Source of the DNA: Lepidurus packardi
Lineage: Eukaryota > Arthropoda > Branchiopoda > Notostraca > Triopsidae
Direction of reading: 5' to 3'
NCBI GenBank assembly: GCA_023053545.1
Contig: JAKZAN010000243.1
Coordinates: 1-64,000 of the forward strand
DNA: 64,000 nt
This document shows, piece by piece, positions 32,068 to 46,982 of this stretch. The stretch's first letter is position 1. Each line of letters opens with the position of its first letter. Under the pieces are notes generated by a model. The model worked only from the letters and a program-made list of their open reading frames with translations, searched no databases and was not told where the DNA came from. A program made the translations under genes and the position numbers.

Positions 32068-35000
32068 CATTAGTTAAGTCAGTAATTCATGAATTAAGTC
32101 AGTAGTTCATGAATTAAGTCAGTAATTCATGAATTAAGTCAGTAATTCATGAATTAAGTCATTAATTCATGAATTAAGTCATTAATTCATGAATTAAGTC
32201 AGTAATTCATGAATTAAGTCAGTAATTATTTATCTAAGTCAGTAATTCATTAATTAAGTCAGTAATTATTTTATCTAAGTCAGTAATTCATTAATTAAAT
32301 CAGCAATTCATTAATTAAGTAAGTAATTAATTAATTAAGTCAGTAATTCATGAATTAAGTCAGTAGTTCATGAATTAAGTCACTAATTCATGAATTAGGT
32401 CAGTAATTCATGAATTAAGTCAGTAATTATTTATCTAAGTCAGTAATTCATGAATTAAGTCAGTAATTCGTTAATTAAGTCAGTAATTCATGAATTAAGT
32501 CAGTAATTCAATAATTAAGTCAGTAATTAATGAATTAAGTCAGTAGTTCATGAATTAAGTCAGTAATTCATGAATTAAGTCAGTAATTCATGAATTAAGT
32601 CAGCAATTCATGAATTAAGTCAGTAATTCATGAATTAAGTCAGTAATTCATGAATTAAGTTAGTAATTCATGAATAAAGTCACTAATTCATGAATTAAGT
32701 CAGTAATTCATTAATTAAGTCAGTAATTCATTAATTAAGTCAGTAATTCATTAATTAAGTCAGTAATTCATTAATTAAGTCAGTAATTCGTGAATTAAGT
32801 CAGTAATTCATGAATTAAGTCAGTAATTCCGGAATTAGGTCAGTAATACATGAATTAAGTAAGTAATTCATTAATTAAGTCAGTAATTCATGAATTAAGT
32901 CAGTAATTACTGAGTTAATTCAGAAATTCATGAATTAAGTACAGTAATTCATGAATTAAGTCATGAATTCATTAATTAAGTCCGTAATTCATTAATTAAG
33001 TCAGTAATTCATGAATTAAGTCCGTAATACATGAATTAAGTAAGTAATTCATTAATTAAGTCAGTAATTCATGAATTAAGTCAGTAGTTCATAAATTAAG
33101 TCCTTAATTCATTAATTAAGTCATTAATTCATGAATTAAGTCTCTAATTATTTATCTAAGTCAGTAATTCATTAATTAAGTCAGTAATTCGTGAATTAAG
33201 TAAGTAATTCATGAATTAAGTCATTAATTCATGAATTAAGTCAGTAATTCATGAATTAAGTCATGAATTCATGAATTAAGTCAGTAATTCATGAATTAAG
33301 TCAGTTATTCATTAATTAAGTCAGTAATTCATTAACTAAATCAGCAATTCATTAATTAAGTAAGTAATTAATTAATTAAGTCAGTAATTCATGAATTAAG
33401 TCAGTAATTCATGAATTAAGTCAGTAATTCATGAATTAAGTCAGTAATTCATGAATCAAGTCAGTAATTCATGAATTTACTCAATAAATCATGAATTAAG
33501 TCAGAAATTCATTAATTAAGTCAGTAATTCATTAATTAAGTCCGTAATTCATTAATTAAGTCAGTAATTCATGAATTAAGTCAGTAATACATGAATTAAG
33601 TAAGTAATTCATGAATTAAGTCAGTAATTCATTAATTAAGTCCGTAATTCATTAATTAAGTCAGTAATTCATGAATTAAGTCAGTAATTCATGAATTAGG
33701 TCAGTAATCCATGAATTAAGTCAGTAATTCATGAACTAAGTTAGTAATTCATGAATTAAGTCAGTAATTCGTTAATTAAGTCAGTAATTAATGAATTAAG
33801 TCAGTAATTCATTAATTAAGTCAGTAATTTATGAATTAAGTCAGTAATTCATTAATTAAGTCAGTAATTCATGAATTAAGTCAGCAATTCATGAATTAAG
33901 TCAGTAATTCATGTATTAAGTCAGTAATTCATGAATTAAATCAGTAATTCATGTATTAAGTCAGTAATTCATGAATTAAGTAAGTAATTCATGAATTAAG
34001 TCAGTAATTCATGAATAAAGTCACTAATTCATGAATTAATTCAGTAATTCAGTAATTCATGAATTAAGTCAGTAGTTAATGAGTTAAGTCAGTAATTCAT
34101 GAATTAGGTCAGTAATTCATGAATTAAGTCAGTAATTCATGAATTAAGTCAGTAATTCATGAATTAAGTCAGTAATTCATGAATCAAGTCAGTAATTCAT
34201 GAATTTACTCAATAAATCATGAATTAAGTCAGTAATTCATTAATTAAGTCAGTAATTCATTAATTAAGTCCGTAATTCATTAATTAAGTCAGTAATTCAT
34301 GAATTAAGTCAGTAATACATGAATTAAGTAAGTAATTCATGAATTAAGTCAGTAATTCATGAATTAAGTCAGTAATTCATTAATTAAGTCCGTAATTCAT
34401 TAATTAAGTCAGTAATTCATGAATTAAGTCAGTAATTCATGAATTAGGTCAGTAATCCATGAATTAAGTCAGTAATTCATGAACTAAGTTAGTAATTCAT
34501 GAATTAAGTCAGTAATTCGTTAATTAAGTCAGTAATTAATGAATTAAGTCAGTAATTCATTAATTAGGTCAGTAATTCATGAATTAAGTCAGTAATTCAT
34601 TAATTAAGTCAGTAATTCATGAATTAAGTCAGCAATTCATGAATTAAGTCAGTAATTCATGTATTAAGTCAGTAATTCATGAATTAAATCAGTAATTCAT
34701 GTATTAAGTCAGTAATTCATGAATTAAGTAAGTAATTCATGAATTAAGTCAGTAATTCATGAATTAAGTCACTAATTCATGAATTAATTCAGTAATTCAT
34801 TAATTAAATCAGTAATTCATGAATTAAGTCAGTAGTTCATGAGTTAAGTCAGTAATTCATGAATTAAGTCAGTAATTCATGAATTAAGTCAGTAATTCAT
34901 GAATTAAGTCAGTAATTCATGAATTAAGTCAGTAATTCATGAATTAAGTCAGTAATTCATGAATTAAGTCAGTAATTCATGAATTAAGTGAGTAATTCGT

Positions 35001-38000
35001 TAATTAAGTCAGTAATTCATGAATTAAGTCAGTAATTCATGAATTAAGTCAGTAATTCAATAATTTAGTCAGTAATTCATGAATTAAGTCAGTAGTTCAT
35101 GAATTAAGTCAGTAATTCATGAATTAAGTCAGCAATTCATGAATTAAGTCAGTAATTCATGAATTAAGTCAGTAATTCATGAATTAAGTCAGTAATTCAT
35201 GAATAAAGTCACTAATTCATGAATTAAGTCAGTAATTCATGAATTAAGTCAGTAATTCATGAATTAAGTCAGTAATTCATTAATTAAGTCAGTAATTCGT
35301 GAATTAAGTCAGTAATTCATGAATTAAGTCAGTAACTCCGGAATTAGGTCAGTAATACATGAATTAAGTAAGTAATTCATTAATTAAGTCAGTAATTCAT
35401 GAATTAAGTCAGTAATTAGTGAGTTAAGTCAGAAATTCATGAATTAAGTACAGTAATTCATGAAATAAGTCATGAATTCATTAATTAAGTCAGTAATTCA
35501 TGAATTAAGTCAGTAATTCATTAATTAAGTCAGTAATTCATTAATTAAGTCAGTAATTCGTGAATTAAGTCAGTAATTCATGAATTAAGTCAGTAATTCC
35601 TGAATTAGGTCAGTAATACATGAATTCAGTAAGTAATTCATTAATTAAGTCAGTAATTCATGAATTAAGTCAGTAATTACTGAGTTAAGTCAGAAATTCA
35701 TGAATTAAGTCAGTAATTCATGAATTAAGTCAGTAAATCATGAATTAAGTCAGTAATTCATGAATCAAGTCAGTAATTCATGAATTTACTCAATAAATCA
35801 TGAATTAAGTCAGTAATTCATTAATTAAGTCCGTAATTCATTAATTAAGTCAGTAATTCATGAATTAAGTCAGTAATACATGAATTAAGTAAGTAATTCA
35901 TGAATTAAGTCCGTAATTCATTAATTAAGTCAGTAATTCATGAATTAAGTCAGTAATTCATGAATTAGGTCAGTAATCCATGAATTAAGTCAGTAATTTA
36001 TGAACTAAGTTAGTAATTCATGAATTAAGTCAGTAATTCGATAATTAAGTCAGTAATTAATGAATTAAGTCAGTAATTCATGAATTAAGTCAGTAATTCA
36101 TTAATTGAGTCAGTAATTCATGAATTAAGTCAGCAATTCATGAATTAAGTCAGTAATTCATGTATTAAGTCAGTAATTCATGAATTAAATCAGTAATTCA
36201 TGTATTAAGTCAGTAATTCATGAATTAAGTAAGTAATTCATGAATTAAGTCAGTAATTCATGAATTAAGTCACTAATTCATGAATTAATTCAGTAATTCA
36301 TTAATTAAATCAGTAATTCATGAATTAAGTCAGTAGTTCATGAGTTAAGTCAGTAATTCATGAATTAAGTCAGTAATTCATGAATTAAGTCAGTAATTCA
36401 TGAATTAAGTCAGTAATTCATTAATGAAGTCCGTAATTCATTAATTAAGTCAGTAATTCATGAATTAAGTCAGTAATACATGAATTAAGTAAGTAATTCA
36501 TGAATTAAGTCAGTAATTCATGAATTAAGTCAGTAATTCATGAATTAAGTCAGTAATACATGAATTAAGTAAGTAATTCATGAATTAAGTCAGTAATTCA
36601 TGCATTAAGTCAGTAATTCATTAATTAAGTCCGTAATTCATGAATTAAGTCAGAAATTCATTAATTAAGTCAGTAATTCATGAATTAAGTCAGTAATTCA
36701 TGAATTAGGTCAGTAATACATGAATTAAGTAAGCAATTCATGAATTAAGCCAGTAATTCATTAACTAAGTCAGTAATTCATGAAATAAGTCAGTAATTTA
36801 TGAATTAGGTCAGTAATTCATGAATTCAGTCAGTAATTCATGAATCAAGTCAGTAATTCATGAATTTAATCAATAAATCATGAATTAAGTCAGTAATTCA
36901 TGAATTAAGTCAGTAATTCATTAATTAGGTCAGTAATTCATTAATTACGTCAGTAAGTTATTAATTAAGTCCGTAATTCATTAATTAAGTCCGTAATATA
37001 TGAATTAAGTAAGTAATTAATTAATTAAGTCAGTAATTCATTAATTAAGTCAGTAGTTCATAAATTAAGTCCCTAATTCATTAATTAAGTCATTAATTCA
37101 TGAATTAAGTCTGTAATTATTTATCTAAGTCAGTAATTCGTGAATTAAGTAAATAATTCATGAATTAAGTCATTAATTCATGAATTAAGTCAGTAATTCA
37201 TGAATTAAGTCAGTAATTCATGAATCAAGTCATTAATTCATGAATTTAATCAATAAACTTTATGAATTAAGTCAGTAATTCATTAATTAAGTCAGTAATT
37301 CATTAATTAGGTCAGTAATTCATTAATTACGTCAGTAATTCATTAATGAAGTCCGTAATTCATTAATTAAGTCAGTAATTCATGAATTAAGTCAGTAATA
37401 CATGAATTAAGTAAGTAATTCATGAATTAAGTCAGTAATTCATGAATTAAGTCAGTAATTCATGAATAAAGTCAGTAATACATGAATTAAGTAAGTAATT
37501 CATGAATTAAGTCAGTAATTCATGCATTAAGTCAGTAATTCATTAATTAAGTCCGTAATTCATGAATTAAGTCAGAAATTCATTAATTAAGTCAGTAATT
37601 CATGAATTAGGTCAGTAATTCATGAATTAAGTCAGTAATTCATGAACTAAGTTAGTAATTCATGAATTAAGTCAGTAATTCGTTAATTAAGTTAGTAATT
37701 CATGAATTAAGTCAGTAATTCATTAATTAAGTCAGTAATTCATGAATTAAGTCAGTTATTCATGAATTAATTCAGTAATTCATTAATTAAGTCAGTAATT
37801 CATTATTAAGTCAGTAATTCATGTATTAATTCAGTAATTCATTAATTAAGTCAGTAATTCATGAATTAATTCAGTAATTCATTAATTAAGTCAGTAGTTC
37901 ATTAATTAAGTCAGTAATTCATGAATTAAGTCAGTAATTCGTGAATTAAGTCAGTAATTCATGAATTAAGTCAGTAATTCATGAATTAGGTCAGTAATTC

Positions 38001-41000
38001 ATGAATTAAGTCAGTAATTCATGAACTAAGTTAGTAATTCATGAATTAAGTCAGTAATTCGTTAATTAAGTTAGTAATTCATGAATTAAGTCAGTAATTC
38101 ATTAATTAAGTCAGTAATTCATGAATTAAGTCAGTAATTCATGAATTAAGTCAGTAATTCATTAATTAAGTCAGTAATTCATTATTAAGTCAGTAATTCA
38201 TGAATTAATTCATTAATTCATTAATTAAGTCAGTAGTTCATTAATTAAGTCAGTAATTCATGAATTAAGTCAGTAATTCATGAATTAGGTCAGTAGTACA
38301 TGAATTAAGTAAGCAATTCATGAATTAAGCCAGTAATTCATTAACTAAGTCAGTAATTCATGAATTAAGTCAATAATTTATGAATTAGGTCAGTAATTCA
38401 TGAATTCAGTCAGTAATTCATGAATCAAGTCAGTAATTCATGAATTTAATCAATAAATCATGAATTAAGTCAGTAATTCATTAATTAAGTCAGTAATTCA
38501 TTAATTAAGTCAGTAATTCATTAATTAAGTCAGTAATTCGTGAATTAAGTCAGTAATTCATGAATTAGGTCAGTAATTCATGAATTAAGTCAGTAATTCA
38601 TGAACTAAGTTAGTAATTCATGAATTAAGTCAGTAATTTGTTAATTAAGTTAGTAATTCATGAATTAAGTCAGTAATTCATTAATTAAGTCAGTAATTCA
38701 TGAATTAAGTCAGTAATTCATGAATTAATTCAGTAATTCATTAATTAAGTCAGTAATTCATTATTAAGTCAGTAATTCATGAATTAATTCAGTAATTCAT
38801 TAATTAAGTCAGTAGTTCATTAATTAAGTCAGTAATTCATGAATTAAGTCAGTAATTCATGAATTAGGTCAGTAATACATGAATTAAGTAAGCAATTCAT
38901 GAATTAAGCCAGTAATTCATTAACTAAGTCAGTAATTCATGAATTCAGTCAGTAATTCATGAATCAAGTCAGTAATTCATTAATTAAGTCAGTAATTCAT
39001 TAATTAAGTCAGTAATTCATTAATTAAGTCAGTAATTCATTAATTACGTCAGTAATTCATTAATTAAGTCCGTAATTCATTAATTAAGTCAGTAATTCAT
39101 GAATTAAGTCCGTAATTCATTAATTAAGTCAGTAATTCGTGAATTAAGTCAGTAATTCATGATATAAGTCAGTAATTTATGAATAAGGTCAGTAATTCAT
39201 GAATTAAGTCAGTAATTCATGAACTAAAATAGTAATTCATGAATTAAGTCAGTAATTCGTTAATTAAGTCAGTAATTCATGAATTAAGTCAGTAATTCAT
39301 GAATTAAGTCCGTAATTCATTAATTAAGTCAGTAATTCGTGAATTAAGTCAGTAATTCATGAATTAATTCAGTAATTCGTTAATTAAGTCAGTAATTCAT
39401 GAATTAAGTCAGTAATTCATGAATTAAGTCAGTAATTCATGAATTAAGTCAGTATTTCATGAATTAAGTCAGTAATTCATGAATTAAGTCAGCAATTCAT
39501 TAATTAAGTCAGTAATTCATGAACTAAGTTAGTAATTCATGAATTAAGTCAGTAATTTGTTAATTAAGTTAGTAATTCATGAATTAAGTCAGTAATTCAT
39601 TAATTAAGTCAGTAATTCATGAATTAAGTCAGTAATTCATGAATTAATTCAGTAATTCATTAATTAAGTCAGTAATTCATTATTAAGTCAGTAATTCATG
39701 AATTAATTCAGTAATTCATTAATTAAGTCAGTAGTTCATTAATTAAGTCAGTAATTCATGAATTAAGTCAGTAATTCATGAATTAGGTCAGTAATTCATG
39801 AATTAAGTAAGCAATTCATGAATTAAGCCAGTAATTCATTAACTAAGTCAGTAATTCATGAATTAAGTCAATAATTTATGAATTAGGTCAGTAATTCATG
39901 AATTCAGTCAGTAATTCATGAATCAAGTCAGTAATTCATTAATTAAGTCAGTAATTCATTAATTTAGTCAGTAATTCATTAATTAAGTCAGTAATTCATT
40001 AATTACGTCAGTAATTCATTAATTACGTCAGTAATTCATTAATTAAGTCCGTAATTCATTAATTAAGTCAGTAATTCATGAATTAAGTCCGTAATTATTT
40101 ATCTAAGTCCGTAATTCATTAATTAAGTCAGTAATTCATTAATTAAGTCAGTAATTCGTGAATTAAGTCAGTAATTCATGAATTAAGTCAGTAATTTATG
40201 AATAAGGTCAGTAATTCATGAATTAAGTCAGTAATTCATGAACTAAAATAGTAATTCATGAATTAAGTCAGTAATTCGTTAATTAAGTCAGTAATTCATG
40301 AATTAAGTCAGTAATTCATGAACTAAGTCAGTAATTCATGAATTAAGTCAATAATTCATGAATTAAGTCAGTAATTCATGAATTAAGTCAGCAATTCATT
40401 AATTAAGTCAGTAATTCATGTACTAAGTCAGTAATTCATGAATTAAATCAGTAATTCATGTATTAAGTCAGTAATTCATGAATTAAGTCAGTAATTCATG
40501 AATTAAGTCAGTAATTCATGAATTAAGTCACTAATTCATGAATTAATTCAGTAATTCATTAATTAAATCAGTAATTCATTAATTAAGTCAGTAATTCGTG
40601 AATTTAGTCAGTAATTCATGAATTAAGTCAGTAATTCCTGAATTAGGTCAGTAATACATGAATTAAGTAAGTAATTCATGAATTAAGTCAGTAATTCATT
40701 AACTAAGTCCGTAATTCATTAATTAAGTCAGTAATTTATGAATTAGGTCAGCAATTCATGAATTCAGTCAGTAATTCATGAATCAAGTCAGTAATTCATG
40801 AATTTAATCAATAAATCATGAATTAAGTCAGTAATTCATTAATTAAGTCAGTAATTCATTAATTAAGTCAGTAGTTAATAAATTAAGTCCCTAATTCATG
40901 AATTAAGTCAGTTATTCATTAATTAAGTCAGTAATTCATTAATTATATCAGCAATTCATTAATTAAGTAAGTAATTAATTAATTAAGTCAGTAATTCATG

Positions 41001-43569
41001 AATTAAGTCAGTAATTATTTTATCTAAGTCAGTAATTCATTAATTAAATCAGTAATTCATGAATTAAGTCAGTAATTCATTAATTAAGTCAGTTATTCAT
41101 TAATTAAGTCAGTAATTCATTAATTAAATCAGCAATTCATTAATTAAGTAAGTAATTAATTAATTCAGTCAGTAATTCATGAATTCAGTCAGTAATTCAT
41201 GAATCAAGTCAGTAATTCATGAATTTAATCAATAAATTTTATGAATTAAGTCAGTAATTCATTAATTAAGTCAGTAATTCATTAATTAGGTCAGTAATTC
41301 ATTAATTACGTCAGTAATTCATTAATTAAGTCCGTAATTCATTAATTAAGTCAGTAATTCATGAATTAAGTCAGTAGTACATGAATTAAGTAAGTAATTC
41401 ATGAATTAAGTCAGTAATTCATGAATTAAGTCAGTAATTCATGAATTAAGTCCGTAATTCATTAATTAAGTCAGTAATTCATTAATTAAGTCCGTAATTC
41501 ATGAATTAAGTCAGAAATTCATTAATTAAGTCAGTAATTCATTAATTACGTCATTAATTCATGAATTAAGTCAGAAATTCATGAATTAGGTCAGTAATTC
41601 ATGAATTAAGTGAGTAATTCATGAACTAAGTTAGTAATTCATGAATTAAGTCAGTAATTCGTTAATTAAGTTAGTAATTCATGAATTAAGTCAGTAATTC
41701 ATTAATTAAGTCAGTAATTCATGAATTAAGTCAGTAATTCATGAATTAATTCAGTAATTCATTAATTAAGTCAGTAATTCATTATTAAGTCAATAATTCA
41801 TGAATTAATTCAGTAATTCATTAATTAAGTCAGTAATTCATGAATTAATTCAGTAATTCATTAATTAAGTCAGTAGTTCATTAATTAAGTCTGTAATTCA
41901 TGAATTAAGTCAGTAATTCATGAATTAGGTCAGTAATACATGAATTAAGTAAGCAATTCATGAATTAAGCCAGTAATTCATTAACTAAGTCAGTAATTCA
42001 TGAATTAAGTCAATAATTTATGAATTAGGTCAGTAATTCATGAATTCAGTCAGTAATTCATGAATCAAGTCAGTAATTCATGAATTTAATCAATAAATCA
42101 TGAATTAAGTCAGTAATTCATTAATTAAGTCAGTAATTCATTAATTAAGTCAGTAATTCATTAATTACCTCAGTAATTCATTGGTTACGTCAGTAATTCA
42201 TTAATTAAGTCCGTAATTCATTAATTAAGTCAGTAATTCATGAATTAAGTCCGTAATTATTTATCTAAGTCCGTAATTCATTAATTAAGTCAGTAATTCA
42301 TTAATTAAGTCAGTAATTCGTGAATTAAGTCAGTAATTCATGAATTAAGTCAGTAATTTATGAATTAGGTCAGTAATTCAATAATTAAGTCAGTAATTCA
42401 TTATTAAGTCAGTAATTCATGAATTAATTCAGTAATTCATTAATTAAGTCAGTAATTCATGAATTAATTCAGTAATTCATTAATTAAGTCAGTAATTCAT
42501 TAATTAAGTCAGTAATTCATGAATTAAGTCAGTAATTCATGAATTAGGTCAGTAATACATGAATTAAGTAAGCAATTCATGAATTAAGCCCGTAATTCAT
42601 TAACTAAGTCAGTAATTCATGAATTAAGTCAATAATTTATGAATTAGGTCAGTAATTCATGAATTCAGTCAGTAATTCATGAATCAAGTCAGTAATTCAT
42701 GAATTTAATCAAAAAATCATGAATTAAGTCAGTAATTCATTAATTAAGTCAGTAATTCATTAATTAAGTCAGTAATTCATTAATTACGTCAGTAATTCAT
42801 TAATTACGTCAGTAATTCATTAATTACGTCAGTAATTCATTAATTAAGTCCGTAATTCATTAATTAAGTCAGTAATTCATGAATTAAGTCCGTAATTATT
42901 TATCTAAGTCCGTAATTCATTAATTAAGTCAGTAATTCATTCATTAAGTCAGTAATTCGTGAATTAAGTCAGTAATTCATGAATTAAGTCAGTAATTTAT
43001 GAATTAGGTCAGTAATTCATGAATTAAGTCAGTAATTCATGAACTAAGTTAGTAATTCATGAATTAAGTCAGTAATTCGTTAATTAAGTCAGTAATTCAT
43101 GAATTAAGCCAGTAATTCATTAATTAAGTCAGTAATTCATGAATTAAGTCAGTAATTCATTAATTAAGTCAGTAATTCATGATTTAATTCAGTAATTCAT
43201 TAATTAAGTCAGTAATTCATTATTAAGTCAGTAATTCATGAATTAATTCAGTAATTCATTAATTAAGTCAGTAATTCATGAATTAATTCAGTAATTCATT
43301 AATTAAGTCAGTAATTCATTAATTAAGTCAGTAATTCATTAATTAAGTCAGTAATTCATGAATTAAGTCAGTAATTCATGAATTAGGTCAGTAATACATG
43401 AATTAAGTAATCAATTCATGAATTAAGCCAGTAATTCATTAACTAAGTCAGTAATTCATGAATTAAGTCAGTAATTTATGAATATACTCAATAAATCATG
43501 AATTAAGTCAGTAATTCATTAATTAAGTCAGTAATTCATTAATTAAGTCCGTAATTCATTAATTAAGTC
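32068..43569 (+). repeat. 20-bp satellite array, middle block
   Basis: Same unit, same orientation and in register with the left block once the Gypsy element is removed. The part before about 37 kb shares variants with the left block (TTTACTCAATAAATC units at about 33472, 34201 and 35780). From about 37.8 kb a shortened unit with CATTATTAAGTC becomes frequent and carries on into the right block. An inserted TTTATG irregularity occurs near 37258 and 41230. No gene or other element was seen. Confidence 0.97.
43565..43569. repeat. Target-site duplication AAGTC, left of BEL-2
   Basis: AAGTC at 43565-43569 is repeated at 50945-50949. Both are satellite bases, and removal of the element plus one copy restores a normal unit (TTAAGTCAGTAATTC). 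Confidence 0.9.
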
Positions 43570-44235
43570 TGAAATGCGTGGAACGACGCATTGGACGAAC
43601 GAAGTTTTAACGAAGGAAACGAGATCGGTGTGGTTTGTGACTAATTCTATATTTGCCCGATTGCCAGGCGAACAAACACAAAAACTAACAAAACACTAAA
43701 TTTCTATGCCACAATGCTTCGACGAATTTCGAGGCGATGTACGAGTTCGAGTTCGATTTCGAGAGCACCTTTCACGAAAAACTAAAAAGTGACTGCCTGG
43801 GCGAAAAAGACAGTCTGTTAAATAGTCACAAGTCCTTTGTCTGTTAGATCCATGCGGAAAATGTCTTTCGCACATGTGTCTGCAGTTAGGTTTTTTGGGT
43901 AACAAATCTTCTCAAGGGGTTCCATGCAAAGGGTACCCCTTGCCTAACTGTCAGTCGTCGGAGTCAATTTTCTGCCCAGTTTTACAACATAATGGACCGT
44001 CGCTGGACCTCTGGTTCCAGCCTCCAGAACGAGAACGGGCAGCAGCCGGCCCCGCTTAGGCATACCAGTTCGATGGTCAAGCGACGGACTGTCATAAAAC
44101 AAAGGGTAAGTCGTGCAGTCAGGAAAGTGGTCTAACTGTCGCGGGTCGCACATTAAAATGATTATTCAAAAGCAATTCGTGCGTTTCGGAGTTATCCCTC
44201 CGACATTGACTTGCTTCCGGATTCCATCCGGAACA
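43570..44235 (-). repeat. BEL-2 3' LTR (left, 666 bp)
   Basis: Begins TGAAATGCGTGGAACG and ends CCATCCGGAACA in window sense. By eye it differs from the right LTR by about five substitutions and a 3-base gap (near 44027). A hairpin (TTCCGGA / TCCGGAA, 44215-44233) sits at the leading end. Small open frames within it are also in the other LTR and show no protein family features. Confidence 0.95.
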
Positions 44236-44525
44236 TAGCCGGCCCTGTTTTAGCGGATGCTGAAACAAAATCGTCTTCACCTGCTTCTTCTAGGAGACAT
44301 AACCTTGCAGTTGGTCTGGTGGTTTCTCCGCGTGCCGTTTTAATTCTTGCAGCCCTTACGACTCCATCGGCTCCTGGAAGGGGTTGGATGACGCGTCCAG
44401 TGGGCCATTGCCCTCGCGGTGTGTTGGGTTCGACTATCAAAACGAGGTCACCTGTAGAAATATCTCGGGTTGGACGTATCCATTTTCGACGTTCAATGAG
44501 CATCGGAACGTACTCGCGCATCCAT
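44236..44525 (-). pseudogene. BEL-2 pol C-terminal domain fragment
   Basis: Reads WMREYVPMLIERRKW, then GRVIQPLPGADGVV and LCLLEEAGEDD, the BEL-type domain after integrase. It is joined to the upstream frame at about 44525 by a deletion. In BEL-1 25 residues lie between the PPDI and WLREYVP motifs, and here they are missing with a change of frame, so about 75 bases have gone. The frame has no stop before the LTR and runs into it, so the normal stop has also been lost. Confidence 0.85.
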
Positions 44526-45130
44526 AATATCCGGAGGGAGGTTGGGATTCGCTCGTCCTAATAGAAAATGGTTGGGCGTTAGGGCTTCTGGGTCTTGGGG
44601 ATCCACCGAGACGTGTGTTAGGGGTCTGCCGTTCAATAGGGATTCGACTTCCATCATCACTGTGGAAAGCACTTCTTCTTTGACGGTTTGATTTTTCAAG
44701 ACGGCTTTTAACGCAGTTTTGGCGGATCGCACAAGTCGTTCCCAGACACCTCCAAAATGTGGAGCATAAGGAGGAGAGAAATGCCACTCAATCTTCTTTC
44801 GAGCAAGGGTAGTTTCGATGTGTTGTTGATTTAAGTTGTCAAGACCTTCTCGAAGCTCGCGTTCACCGGCTCTTAGATTTGTGCCGTTATCGCTGAATAC
44901 GCAAGCTGGTGAACCGCGTCGGCTGACAAAACGTCGGAAGGCCATAAGAAATGAGTCCGTATCCAAAGAGCAAGCGAGTTCAATGTGTACGGCGCGAGTT
45001 ACCAAACATGTGAACAAGCATCCATACCTCTTTTCCGTACGCCGATAAATCGTGACATAGAGTGGACCAAAATAGTCTATTCCCACGTTCGTGAAAGGAG
45101 GTAAAATGGATTGTAGTCTCGCCGCTGGTA
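44526..45130 (-). pseudogene. BEL-2 integrase core
   Basis: Frame with the integrase Asp-Asp-Glu core: NVGIDYFGPL, VFSDNGTN, PPYAPHFGGVWERL, followed by GRPLTHVSVDPQDPEALT and the conserved NHFLLGRANPNLPPDI. It begins after a two-base TA gain at 45129-45132, where the upstream frame reads AALYQRR instead of AALPAAR. It ends in a short missense tail at the 44525 deletion. Confidence 0.9.
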
Positions 45131-46981
45131 TAACGCAGCCATGATTGGGGTAAGTGGCTTTGCCTTTGCTCGTCTGCATGGTATACATCGGCTAACAACG
45201 CTACGAACGAGAACTCTCCCACGAGGAATCCAAAACATTTTTCGGACTTCACTAAAGGTTCGGTCTATCCCTGAGTGAAAGTATTGTGAATGGATATCGC
45301 GGACAATCAGCGTCGTAAGTGGGTTGTTGCTCGGTAGTATCACTGGGTGCTTGGCATCGTACGGAAGCGGGCTGTTGTCTAATCGTCCCTTTACACGAAG
45401 CAAATCCTTGTCATCTAAAAAGGGGGATAGTGAGGCAAGGCGGGATGAGGCTTCGACTGGACGACCATTTCGAATGTAGGTTAGTTCGGAGACAAAGTGT
45501 CGTTGCTGCATGAAGCGTATGCAAGTGGTTTCTGCTTCTTTAATTTCTTCAGCCGATATCCACTTGGGGTTACTTGGTGAAGCTTTGTGACACTTGGCGG
45601 CGACGCGTTTTATCAAAGCAATCACTCGGTAAATCTTTATCAAGCTTGACGAGTTTTTCATGAGCTCGAAGACTTTGCAGTTTTCGGTGGTTGTCAGCGC
45701 CCCTGTCCATGGCTTAAGCGATATCTCTGGATCATCTGTGGATGGCTCGGATATGGTGGGGCGTGAAGGCCAGGTTTTTTCAGGAAGCTGTAGAAAATCT
45801 GGACCCATAAACCAACGATGGTCCGAAGACAAGTTTTCGACCGGGATACCGCGACTGCACTCGTCGGCGGGGTTAGAAATTCCGGGTATGTGATGATACT
45901 GGCTGGCATTTGAGCCTTCGAGGATCTCTCCGATTCGGTTTCCGACAAAGGCGTGATACCGGCATGTTTTCGAATTGATCCACTGGAGCACTGTTTGGGA
46001 GTCGGTCCAGAAGAATATTTGATCGATCGGAATTTGCAATTCGGTTTTGACAGTTGTGGCCAGGCGTAAGGCAACAACAGCACCTTGCAATTCGAGTCGT
46101 GGAATCGATAATGGTCGTACGGGTGCCACGCGGGACTTCGCCATAATAAATCTAACGTTTAGATTTCCATCTTGAGTTATAGACCGTAAATAGGCTACTG
46201 CTCCGTAGCCGATTTCGGACGCGTCGCAGAACACATGCATTTGTGTGGGATGAGAGATTTTGGTTTGAAGGCATCGGGGTATTCGTATGTTTTCGACCAA
46301 ATGAAGGCTGCCGGCCCATTTTTGCCAACGGGTAAGGATGTTTGATGGAAGAACGTCATCCCATTCCACGTTTGTCCTCCAAATGTCTTGGAGGAGGGTT
46401 TTCGCCGTCAGGATTAGTGGGGCTAGAAAACCGAGAGGATCGTACACACTCGAAATTGCGCTTAGAATTTGTCGCTTAGTGTGGCACGTGTCGATTGGCT
46501 GCTTAATCTTGAAGCGAAAGGAATCGTCGTTGCAATCCCATAACACGCCCAATGTTCTCTCTACCGGAAGGTCGTCGAGGTCGAGGTTTAGTTCCGTGTT
46601 GCTCCGGATTTCTTTCGGGATTGTGCTAAGCACAGTTCGGGATGAGGAGATCCATTGGGTTAGCCGAAATCCTCCTCGGTGTAGAAGTCCGGTGAGCTGC
46701 TTGGAAACGGTTATTGCCTCTTGTTCGGTTGGGAAGGAATCCAGGTAATTGTCAACATAAAAGTTGGATAACACCTTTTCGGCAGCGTCAGGAAAATCCT
46801 TCGAAAAATCTCGTGCTGTTCTTCGCAACGCATACATACATGTGGTCGGAGAAGAAACAGCTCCAAATACATGGACCTGCATTTGGAAGGTTTCGGGGGC
46901 GGTGGGAGATCCTGGACGCCTCCATACAAAACGAAAAACGGATTGGTCTTGCTCTCGGACGCGTACCTGGTGATACATTTT
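45131..46981 (-). pseudogene. BEL-2 reverse transcriptase (C-terminal part), RNase H, integrase zinc finger
   Basis: The real coding part starts at KMYHQVRV just after a one-base loss in the A run at 46978-46982. Features in order: FGAVSSPTTC, catalytic YVDN (NFYVDNYLDS), GFLAPLILTAKTLLQDIW, RNase H (FCDASEIGYGAVAYL, FWTDSQTVLQW, NPADECSRG), and an integrase zinc finger (IVRDIHSQYFHSG, then CIPCRRAK). The frame is lost at the TA gain near 45131. Every recognisable catalytic motif is kept apart from the frame breaks. Confidence 0.92.
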
Positions 46982-46982
46982 T

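Noticed and set aside
43696-44153. Small open frames in the BEL-2 LTR (69, 61 and 69 codons) and copies at 50408-50862
   Set aside because: They lie in LTR sequence, overlap each other on both strands, change length with small indels between the two LTRs, and carry no recognisable domain.
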